In this document: positions 35,601 to 45,500 of the stretch, piece after piece | How positions within the stretch are numbered: position 1 is the stretch's first letter | Layout: the number at the start of each line of letters is the position of its first letter | From: Norana najaformis | Lineage: Eukaryota; Annelida; Clitellata; Crassiclitellata; Hormogastridae | Reading direction: 5' to 3' | Assembly: GCA_964023275.1 (NCBI GenBank) | Contig: OZ029919.1 | Location: 3,555,367-3,619,366, forward strand | Length of the DNA: 64,000 nucleotides | The notes under the pieces: generated by a model | The model's input: only the letters and a program-made list of their open reading frames with translations | Told to the model about the DNA's origin: nothing | The model's database searches: none | Program-made: the position numbers and the translations under genes

Positions 35601-37172
35601 TTTTATCATTTTGGCTAACTTTAAATTTTTATTTGTATTCTGTTGGCACCATTCAGTTTTGTGCGTCAGATTTTTGGGACTAAATTTTCAGTTATTGTTC
35701 ATTAACATTTTGCTTGTTTACAGGCCAGTTTCTAAACAGGACCTCAGCAATAGTCTGTATCATCAGATTCGCATTTCTGTGTGACTGTGTGTGTTACAGA
35801 TTTTCGTGGCAATGATAATGATCTTTTATTACTTTGAGTCAGATTTGATTAGTTTACAGTTTTGTCATGATTACGTTTCTTCAGCGCTTCTGGAACTGTT
35901 TACGAAGCCAGAGATACGGCCAACAACAGCGTAGTAGCGATCAAGAAAATGGATCTCATTCGACAGCAGAAGAAGGAACTGATCATCAGCGAGATTGAAG
36001 TCATGCGAGAGTGCAAGCATCCGAACGTCGTCAACTACATCGAGAGCTTCTTGGTAAAGGACCGACTTTGGATTGTCATGGAGTACCTCGAGGGAGGCTG
36101 TCTCACTGACGTCGTCACGGAAACCGTTCTGTCCGAGGGCCAGATGGCGGGCATCTGCCAGAGTTGTCTCGAAGCGCTCGCATTTCTGCATAGCAACGAA
36201 GTGATACATCGCGACATGAAGAGCGACAACGTCTTACTGGGGATGAATGGTGAGGTGAAGCTCACGGATTTTGGGTTTTGTGCTCAGATTACGCCAAATC
36301 ATGATAAGCGTAGCACGATGGTTGGTACGCCGTACTGGATGGCACCTGAGGTTGTAGCACGGTAAGTTGGTGCACTTTAGAAGTTAATTTTCATGGTAAA
36401 ATCTGCTAAAGATTTTTTATTATTGTTATTAAGAAAATTTTTAATGTGCACATAGTCACGCAGAAATGTGAATTAGAGGTGTGGGGATGAAGTAGTGCTC
36501 ACTGGTTGAGCTGTTATGTTGTGATGGTGAGTTAGCAGTTTTGAGGCTTCCCTGAAATGGTCTGTGTGTAAGGACATTGAAATAAATAAATTAGAATTGA
36601 TTTAAATAAATGCAAATAAATAAATATTGAAATAAGTAAGTATAATTACAGAAGTAACAAATAAATAATTTTATGTTTGCAATAACTAAGAAATCAAGCT
36701 AACATAATGAACATCTGGAGTTTAGAAATCATTGAAACAAGTAAATAAATTAAACTAATAAATAAACTAATCAATTAAATTGAAGTAAATAATTAAATAC
36801 ATACAAATTGAAACATAAAAATTTAGAAATAAACAGAATTTTGTTTCTGACAGCAAAAAGTACAGCTATAAGGTGGACATCTGGAGCTTAGGAATCATCG
36901 TAATCGAGATGATGAACGGTGAACCGCCTTACATGAACGAGTCACCCGTTCGAGCTTTGTATCTGATCGCCACACACGGCAAACCAGAAATTGAGAATGC
37001 GCAAAAATTCTCGAAAGAACTGAATGCTTTTCTTGGCTGTTGCCTCGAGATGAATGTTGAAAATCGCATGTCTGCTGCAGAACTCTTGGGTCATCCGTTC
37101 TTAGCGAAAGCAGAAAACCTATCCAGTCTCCGGCGAAATATAATCACTGCTCGGCGGGTTAAGGATGGTTGA
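32602..37172 (+). CDS. PAK: p21-activated kinase (PAK), complete
   Basis: Six exons join in phase: 32602-32822, 33403-33709, 34485-34608, 35096-35159, 35885-36361, 36854-37172, giving 503 residues. Residues 36-51 are the CRIB motif for Rac/Cdc42 binding ([16 protein letters not shown]). Residues 74-100 ([13 protein letters not shown]..) resemble the group I autoinhibitory segment. The Ser/Thr kinase domain covers about 230-490: glycine loop LGSGASGTVY (236-245), catalytic Lys259, Glu275, HRD 347-349, DFG 367-369, activation-loop Thr383 in [13 protein letters not shown]. In PAKs, GTPase binding relieves autoinhibition and the kinase acts on cytoskeletal and MAPK targets. Compared with PAK1 (about 545 residues) the N-terminus is short, with no Nck-binding PxxP start and no recognisable PIX-binding stretch, as in the PAK3/MAX-2-type forms of flies and worms. 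The CRIB has Val for Phe and Ala for the usual Gly. Intron 1 ends only about 30 bp after a retrotransposon tail. A possible acceptor (TGTGCAG) at 32596 hints at a 5' UTR intron. Confidence 0.95.
32870..33018. repeat. Foldback (hairpin) element in PAK intron 1
   Basis: AACTGCATGTACAATACTAA at the left and its inverse TTAGTATTGTACTTGCAGTT at the right enclose further complementary AT-rich sequence (AATAAAAGATAA with TTATCTTTTATT, and AGTAACTATTATTAGTAATA with inverted partners). Nearly the whole 149 bp can fold on itself, as in a MITE or foldback element. Confidence 0.7.
33140..33372 (+). mobile_element. Retrotransposon 3' end (tail B) in PAK intron 1
   Basis: It matches 3085-3330 over CATTTCTCTCAGCTTAAA, CTTCTGGCAACCGGACTTGG, TTTGGACAA.CCC and GTGAATAAGCTGGTG. 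It ends about 30 bp before the acceptor of PAK exon 2 at 33403. Confidence 0.65.
33745..33990 (-). mobile_element. Non-LTR retrotransposon 3' end in PAK intron 2
   Basis: On the minus strand near 33960-33880 it reads [19 protein letters not shown], a decayed SF.Y..P..WN.LPL.IR motif of ORF2. The UTR GAGGCGCTTTATAAATCTC follows, ending in AATTACAATTACAA. Antisense to PAK. Confidence 0.65.
35300..35548. mobile_element. Retrotransposon tail fragments in PAK intron 4
   Basis: 35350-35405 contains GGTGCTATATAAATGCTTG before TTACATTACAT, a common LINE end. 35483-35545 repeats the tail B piece CTTGGTTCTTGACGTGGCAT, CTTTGGACAACCC. Confidence 0.5.
36575..36835. repeat. AAATAAAT-rich low-complexity DNA
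   Basis: Degenerate AAAT tetranucleotide array in the last PAK intron; no coding potential. Confidence 0.7.
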
Positions 37173-37325
37173 AACGTCAAGTAGTGTAGCAACTGGATTG
37201 GATTTGTGATAACTGTGGTAACCTATCCAGTCTTTGATGCAATATAATCACTGCTGGGATAGTATGAGGATGGTTGAATGTGGAGTGTGGTAGCAATTGG
37301 AGTGGAATTTCACTAACTGTATTAA
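37116..37325 (+). repeat. 104-bp tandem duplication across the PAK stop codon
   Basis: AACCTATCCAGTCT begins at 37116 and again at 37220, and both units continue ATATAATCACTGCT.GG.., GGATGGTTGAA, GTAGCAA.TGGA.TGGA. The first unit carries the last 17 codons and stop; the second lies in the 3' UTR and has decayed, including a shortened GGATAGTATG in place of the CGGCGGGTT region. Confidence 0.75.
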
Positions 37326-37329
37326 CGGT

Positions 37330-39402
37330 CAGGCATTTATTTATTTTATAACGTTTTGTCAGTCATGTAGATAAATTTGTGTTCTTTGTTGGAGCAGTTT
37401 TTCGAGTGTTTCAGTAATCTTCTCTATTGTTTTGTTGGTGAGTGTTAGCTCAGGAACGCGTGTGGAATGAGTCAGATGTTAAGGATTACAGAAATTCCTG
37501 AGACATTTGGAGGGTTTAGAATTATTTGTTCCGAAATAGTGTTTATGAGTAATGCAAAAACTGGCCAGGTAAAGATTTTCAAAGGAGAATTAGTTTCGGA
37601 ATAGTTTTGAAGTTGTGCAAAAAATAGGTTTATAGGTAAAGATTAACTGGCCAGATGAAGAAGAATAGTGATTGATTCTGGATTGAAACAACACAATGTG
37701 GAACTTGGCTGAAACTGCGCTTAACCAAATGGTGCATGGCGACACCATAACACCTCATATGTTACTAACTTACTGCAACAAAGCAGATGTAAATAATTTC
37801 TGTAGAGGCGTTTTTCATTACTTTTATGTAGCACCTTTATGAGGTTACTAAAGGCTTTTATCAGGACATTTATATGGTGCCTCTGTAAGGTTTGTAAAGG
37901 CGCTATATAAATATCTTGATACACATCTAGATACATGCTCTGCAAAAGATTTCTGTTTTGCAGAAACCAGCATGACCCAGGTATTTTTACATGTGGAAAT
38001 GCACAACGTAACTGTTCATAAATGTAAAGTTTTGCGTAAATCGGCTTAAAGTTCGCATATGAACTTGTGTGCAATAATGTTTGAGAATGCTTACATTTTT
38101 TTATAGGATCAAGGGCAACAGCACAACTTAATGGTCCAATGTCAAAAATCAGGAAAATTAGTTCTTACTTTGTATTTAGTAGGAGTCGTCCATTAATTTA
38201 AAGACGTCTGCATGGATGGGAGGGAAGAGTTACCCAAATGCAGGCAAGAGGAGGAGGTTTTGCTCAGTGCTGACATCCACATCTGAATTTGTTGGTTATT
38301 TCAATATGCAATAAACACCAATTTCAGTCAGATAGTGGGCAGTCTGTACTGTGTTGGATCTAATTACAGTGCCTTCGCTGGGCATGATAGGATCGAAGTA
38401 CCCAACCCCGTAGCACATTTAGTCCTGCAACATCAACAGAGTAGTGGGTAGCCTAACTTAGGCCTTGGTATACCGCTAGAGTGCGGATGTCCACAAAGGA
38501 GGGTAATGCCAAATGCAGACAAGGGTAGGGAGGGGTCAAAAGTAGGTCACGCTTTATGGACGATCCCTTCGAGCTTTTTTATGTACAGCTTTGTACTGTG
38601 TGAACATTTCAGTTCTTACAATCACAGACTGCTTCAGAACAATTTCCAAAGCAGCTGAAGAGTGATGATATCAAAATAGGCTGAAGTTTTATTTCTGGAA
38701 AATGTTGAAATTAGGGAGTTTGATATGATTTACAAAACTTGACTGGAATAGATTTTATGCATAGTATCTCAGGCTGCCTGTGCCTTAGTTTCATAATTTT
38801 TTAATTGTTTGTCAGATAAATGTTCAATAATTTTCTTCATTTTTAACCGAACTACTTATGATCCCTCAGGAACGAGAAATTAGTGCAGGGCAAATATGTT
38901 ACTATTGTTGAATGTTTTCTTTTGAAGCGTTTTTATGAACTTTTTTCATCGGGCACTAAAATTAACAAAGAATGGTAGTCAAACATCTATATATCATATT
39001 GTTTAAGGACTCTTTTGAGTGCCTGCAAGGGGGGAAATCAGAAGACCAATTTGTGCCATATACATAAAACTTAATAAAAACCAAATGTAAATAAGGAGTG
39101 AGTAAACTGCAAACAATATGATATTTATCAGCACTGTGAAATGCTGCCTTGCTTTAACTCGTAATGCTTGAGGACTCGATAACTAGAAGCAACATCACCT
39201 AGAACACTTTGCTCTTGTTTTATATAATCCTGCAATTAACATTTCTGCTCATTGTGACAACCGTTACAGAAACTTTCTGCATGTTGTTATACAGTGTTCT
39301 TCGTTGTCATAGGATTTTAGTCTTTTGTCAAGCATAATATCGATGGAAACTTATGCATATGTGCAGTGTGAGTTTCTGTTTGACAGTGGGAAACATATGG
39401 GA
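37330..39402 (+). other. PAK 3' UTR or downstream DNA, no further gene
   Basis: There is no supported frame. A fragment GGCGCTATATAAATATCTTG near 37891-37915 is retrotransposon tail debris, and the MITE copy at 38182-38567 lies here. Whether transcription extends across it is unknown. Confidence 0.45.
38182..38567. mobile_element. MITE, second copy (inverted)
   Basis: Ends GGAGTCGTCCATTAATTTAA..GACGTCTGC and, reverse-complemented, GGGATCGTCCATAAAGCGTG. The interior reverse complement GGGGTTGGGTACTTCGATCC, ..CCCAGCGAAGG corresponds to the copy at 18756-19176, so the two lie in opposite orientation. Confidence 0.7.
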
Positions 39403-39467
39403 AATAAAATGTATGTTAAAAACTGAACCACAACCGCCAAAAACCAGGCTATTAATCCACTTTTATT
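39403..39467. terminator. Facing polyadenylation signals between convergent genes
   Basis: AATAAA at 39403-39408 (plus) and AATAAA at 39467-39462 (minus) sit 54 bases apart between the PAK gene and the DUF3715 gene. They could define long 3' UTRs of about 2.2 and 3.1 kb. Nearer hexamers exist (for example minus strand 42090-42085), so this is a candidate only. Confidence 0.3.
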
Positions 39468-39954
39468 GCACCAACTATCAATTCACAAACCTCTAGGAAT
39501 GACTAAATAATGTCGAAAATTTTGATATTCCGGAAATTACTTCAAAATCTTAAATCTTACTTGCTCTCTCCTATAAATAAATATTTACTGGCAGTGTAAT
39601 CCTTTTTACGATAACAGGACTTTAGAAACTGAGAATAGTCTACTCCGTTACATATCAAAATCTCACTGTACAATTTCTACGTTAAATAATGACTGTAAAA
39701 TAAGACATCTACAAAAAGCATTATGCCTTAATTAAAAACATTACTGTACAAGGTTAAAAAAAATGACATTTAAACTTGAAACCAAGGGCCTTATCGCAGA
39801 AGTTTAGGTGAAACAAGAGCTGTTAAAAGTACATGTAACTGGCCTGGTTAACTACATTAGTTAAAGCATACATCAAGGCACCTCTGAGTGTGAGGAAGCC
39901 AGTTCACATACCAATAGTGGCTATATTTAAGAGATTTTAATCCCCAGCTGTTCA

Positions 39955-40086
39955 CGGGGGCCTTAACTGACGTGGTGCCCATTCAAATGGGCAGAGGTGG
40001 TGAAGGATCTCCCCTCGATCAATTTGTTGCAAAATAAGCAGGGTCAAGGCCATACACTCACTGCAGAAAAAACATTTACATTTTAG
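39955..40086 (+). repeat. Dispersed repeat family D
   Basis: GCCTTAACTGACGTGGTGCC, CATTCAAATGGGCAG, GGTGGTGAAGGATCTC, AGCAGGGTCAAGGCCATA and a final ACATTTACATTTTAG match 62903-63036; partial copies are at 26913-26971 and, inverted, 63450-63503. Its class is unknown; the ends suggest a retroposon. Confidence 0.65.
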
Positions 40087-40089
40087 TAG

Positions 40090-42520
40090 GGTCACAAACA
40101 AACCTTGCTATTAAAATAATAGGGCTTGGAAACTTGTTGCATAAGTTTTATGTTAAATAATATCTCTTAAAATTAACTTGGCCTGGACAAATATTTTCTG
40201 CTCAAAAAAGAGGGCCTAGACAAAATGTTGCTGTACAAGTGAATAATGAAACTAAAAAACAATCTCAACAGTATGATTTTCACAACTAAATACTAATAAA
40301 TACAAAACTTGCAAAATCTTATTTTACATTGTAACAAAACTCTACAGTTATACTCAGTCTTTGATGCAGACAGATTAAAAGTACAATTACAATAAAAAAT
40401 TAAAAAGCGCTGTAGAAATAAAAATCGGGCATAGAGATTTCTTAATAACACCATTTCCACTCTGAAACTTCGTTACAAACTAGTCGTTAAGTATTTCAGT
40501 AGCAGTGATCTTTCACGGCCAAATCCAGAATTTAAAAGAAACTTAACATGCAATACACCTTATCAATAAATTAGTCATTAAAAACTCAATTTCAGACAAA
40601 ACTAAACCTGTGCAAGTCACAACTTCCCATGCGTTGAAGCGAAAACAATCTTCCAATTACTAAAAATTTCACAGACTGATGGAAGCAATCGATATTTTCC
40701 ACAAATTTATTCGGTTGGTAATCAACATCTTCACATGCAGACACACATCTGGGAATTTCCATGTAGGTATGTACCTGGGAATTTCCACCGCACCTCTCAA
40801 GTACCTCACAAATTTCGTTGTCCTTGCCCTGTTTAAGTGAAAGTGTCCGACACGACTCCAGTAATTTATGTCGTGTAAACTTTCACAAGGCAGACAGTTG
40901 TTGCTACCCGAATATGTTGGCTATGAAACGTGGGCACACGCTTAGCCAAAGCACACATGTATCAACGTGTACGTGTCAAAATTCTTAACATTTATTAGCA
41001 CCTTTCAAGTCTCTCAGAAGTGCGCAAATAAACTGGACCACAGTGCAAAGCAGTGTTTGCACAGTCAGTTTTAACAAGTTTGGGAAGCAGTAGCGCACAA
41101 GGTCTAGTTGGACATAAAGCAGTTCAAATTGTTTTATTTTGTTTACACAAAATAGAAAATGTAATCCCTCATCCACAATGAAAACTCAGTTTAATGATAC
41201 TGTACTATAACTATTGTTACTGCTTTGTTGGTTTTATAACTTGGTAATAAAAGAGTCACTTTCTTTGATAACGGCTCAGAAGCGCTTCCGACCAGATACT
41301 GGCACCTAGGTCATGGATTTTCAGAACTAACACAACCGCAGTCCCAATGAGCAAGCTTTCTCTACAAGCTACATGGCTCAACTGCACCAGTGTGTAATAC
41401 AAACTTGGAAATTTTCAAAGGTTAACGGTGGCAACTTGGCCCCAGTTACGTACATGTACTGCAGACAATTGGGGTAACTTGGTACTGTATATAACCATAA
41501 ATGAAAAGTACTGGGAAGTTGGTCTCAAGATTTCTATAGCGCCGTTACATAATCCACTATACATCAATGGTCATTTCTAACCAGATCATAATCCTGGAAT
41601 CATAATCTGCTTGAGATCTGTTATTTCCAAGAGGTTGGAGTTTACAGTCCCAAGTAAGCAAGCTGGACCAAGTGAAATGTAACAGAATAGTTTCTACTGC
41701 ATGTAATCAAACTCTGTAGAGCCAGTTAAGCATCTAAAGGGTCATGGTGGCCAGCCTGGTCTTTCCACAGACATCGTAAAATTTGTTCTCATTTATAACC
41801 CCTTTCAGAGGGGTGCTAGCTGCACCCCACTTGAAAGTAAAAAACTGTCGGACAAAATGAATAAGAACAAGGACAGAACACAGGCAGAAAAGGACAAACA
41901 GCTCATTGCACAAATTAGCGGACAACATATTCTCGAATGACAAGCCCTAACTGAACAGCAGAGTATGTTGTACGGGCGCATTAGGTACTGGGAAGACAGC
42001 ACTGCAAGCACAAATGAACACACAATGGAGGACTGAATACAATACACTTTGGCTTTCGTTTTTGCTGTCCAGCAGTTTCTTAACTTTATTTGAAAAAAGT
42101 CAAAATCTTATGTTGAACAGATAACAAAAACAGTCCAGCTGTCTCTTCAGTAAGAAAGTACTTCTTGCAATAGTTCGCTGTATAACACGAATGGTGCTCG
42201 TGACGCTAACAGTCTGATTTCCTAGCTCATGAAACGGCACATGGCAACCATTACAGTTCAACGCATTAAAAAAGAAAATGAAAAACGAACAAAAAACCAT
42301 AATGGTAGCTGGCAGTACAAGCAAATTACCGATCTTGAATCCATGGAGTTACCCCGCAGGTAAATAATGTTGTAGCAGACATAATAACTTTTAAAAGTTT
42401 CATGAAAGCAGCAAACTTTCTTTTGGAAATGACAATACCATATGACTGAGATATGAGGTAAAAGACATGCTCAGTGAGCCAGAAGAAGCAGAATGAGATC
42501 AGAGGTAAATAATTCTGTCC
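40090..42520 (-). other. Probable 3' UTR and downstream DNA of the DUF3715 gene
   Basis: No frame with support on either strand. AT-rich sequence with retrotransposon tail debris at 40390-40425 (AAAAAGCGCTGTAGAAAT) and 41520-41600 (AAGATTTCTATAGCGCCGTT). Confidence 0.4.
42085..42090 (-). terminator. Candidate proximal polyadenylation signal
   Basis: AATAAA on the minus strand, 434 bases after the stop codon of the DUF3715 gene (42526-42524). It would give a short 3' UTR. Confidence 0.3.
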
Positions 42521-42523
42521 CAG

Positions 42524-45500
42524 TTATCGACGCTGTGGCCATCCGCGAGCATAGCGGCCGGAATAGCCATGACCAGACCATCCACGGTCATAGCCTGTGT
42601 CTTCATAGTAAGGTCTGTTGTACTACAAAACAGAAATATAACACAGCATTTGACCAAATGACCAATCGATCACATCTGCTGACTGTTTCAGAACAAGCCT
42701 AGGAACAACTTCATTAGCCACATGTAAACTTTCCTATTTCCACATTCACCAAAGATTCGTTAGAGCATGCTTCACTTTAACTTATATTCCGATATAAGAC
42801 AGTCTGGCACATGCATCCAAAACTACTTCAGCTTTAGCTAATAACTTGTTACATTACAGCCTTCTTATAAAATAACCTTGTTACGATACGGCCTCCTCAT
42901 AACGCAGTTCTTAATAAGGCTCACAAAGATAGTGTTATAATGATTTTCCACTATCTCTCTTCTGAATGTGCCTGAGGGGTTTTCTGGAAATGTTCATTGT
43001 AAACATCTGATTACATTACATTACTTGAGTAACCTTTTCGTTATACAGAGGTGCAAGATATATGATGGTGACTTACCACATCTTGCCTTACAACAGTGAT
43101 AAACAGACCAGGAATTTGGAATGGTTTTTCATTAAAATGCTTAACAATACTTCGTGTGTCAGACGAAAATGTTACAGAAGTCATTGGGTTAGGTTAGACC
43201 ATTTATCTTAAGTCCTGTCACCTTCTATTCAATTGCTGGCAACTCAACTACAACTCAACTACATTTAGAACCAACTCAACTACATTCAGAACCAACTCAA
43301 CTACATTTAGAACCTACTCACTGAAACTTGGAAATAGCAAAGACAACAGTGGCTTTGCTTACAACATCAGATTTAAGTTGCACCTTACCGGTTTTCTACT
43401 GGTTTTTCGCTCATTCTCGTGTCTTCTATCCCTACGCCTTTCCTGATCAGACTTCTCAGTTCTGACTGGTGATCTCCTGTGACCTGAATGCAATCGACCT
43501 TCGACTGATGCCACAGGCTTCGGAGAGTGATGCTCACGCTGTAGAAGTTAGCAGATCACTTTTAAAATAACTGTATGATTTTCATCCATGAAATCGGCAT
43601 TTCATCAGATGCACCTGTCAAATAACTTCGTAAGATTGACTCACTGACTGAATATTGATTGATTCAATCAGCTAAATGACACAACTGTAGACTGTTGTAG
43701 TATTGTAGATGTATTTTAAATCAGATTTTTTAGAATCCAAAAATCATAAACTCAAGATTTCGATGGCAACCAGAAAAAGCTAAGCAGCAGGAACCAGCTT
43801 ATTCACAGGCACTCAGTCAACAGTGTCATTCTTCTCTGTTCCATGCCATATCCCTTACATGAACTTCTCACTTAACACTAAACTGAATTCACTTACAACA
43901 TATGGCCAGAAACCCAATAAAAGATTATCCTCATAAATAAAAAGTAGCTACGACACACAGGGTGAGTCTTCACAAAAGTTAAGCTTACTCTATTTAAAAG
44001 TCAGGTGAAAAAAATACACAAAAAGCAAGCTTTCAATTGTAATGGACTTACCATATTGCTTGATTGTTCAAATCTGTCATTCATTTCCTGACAGTCCCAT
44101 CGTTGCCTTTCCTCTTCATGCCAGACGTCTTCGAAGTTACCTCCGTGATAACTGTACCTCGAACGACACCACTGCTCCCTGTTATCTTCAAAATCCACAG
44201 ACTCCTGTTCTCGCAAGTATCTGCTCCGATTGCCTTCAAATTCCAAGTTTCTCTTCAACTGTCTGGGAATGTTCCACCTTTCTCCGCCATCTTCAGATGA
44301 TCTTGGATCCTCTTCATTGTAGAATGAGGAACTACCTGCCCTTTGCCAACCACCTTGACTATTTGCACCTTGATCAAAGTCACTGCCCTCCAAATGCACA
44401 TCAGCCGCCTGTCTTCGTTTTTTCACTAAACTGCGGTCGGCAAAATCAGGGTTTCTTGATTCCGACTGACTTCTGGAGCGGCCACCTGTGTCAACAAATT
44501 CAGTAAAGTATCTTAAAAGAGGTAACAGTAACACAGATGTTTACAAGCCTCTAAGGAAAATTAAAAACAGAAGCTTGGACTCTAGATTGAGCTATTGTTC
44601 AGCTGAAGTGCCAATATGAACACAGCAATACAGCAACAGGACACATTTTAAAACTCCCAACTTGAGTTTTTACTCATCTGCCAACATAAAAAGCATGGAG
44701 GGCTAAGTGGGCACCATGTGACATGGTACTTCATAAGCAGTCACCCATCCAAGTACTAACCCTACTTGATATGTCTTAACCTCACTGAGCCTTCCAGCAT
44801 CGTATCATCAAAACCAAGTGACCAAATCCTGGTTCAGGATCCTTCAAACTAGTAGAGAATTTACCGGTAAGTCGGAAAACGTCTCTTGCTGGACTGAAAT
44901 GGAGCAGTGAAATGGAGGCTGGAGGGAATGGTAAGAGAATTCAACATAGAGAAATCTAAAAATGGAACATAATGATTAATGATGATGACTTACCACATCT
45001 TCCTTTACGATGATGGCAACAACAGCGATAACCAGACTAGGAATTTGGAATGGTTTTTCACTAAAATGCTTAATGATATTTTGTGTGTTACACGAAAACG
45101 TTACAGAAGTAATTGGGTTAGGTTAGACCTTTTTATCTTATGTCCTGTCACCTTCTATTCAATTGCTGGCTTCAACTAAAGCATCTGAAACAACCTTTGA
45201 GCATTTAAGAGAGGTTCTCAGCAACTTTCAAGAGTTCTAATAAAGGTGCTACATAAATTCTTACATACATTCCCGAGTTTTAGCATAAACCAAATAACTT
45301 GTAATCTTAACTGTTCAGAAAATATTACTTACGCTTCCTAAATGTCTGCGTAGCGTCTAATGTCCAACGCCCATGACTGACAGACTTCTGCAAAACAAAA
45401 TACAAAATCTGACAGATAAAAAAATCCAGCAAACCAATCCTTCCAAACTTACTGCAGGTTCAAGGTTCTGCTATAGCACAGACATGTAACTTTATTTTTA

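Noticed and set aside
35871..36209. 112-codon minus-strand frame
   Set aside because: It is the antisense shadow of PAK exon 5.
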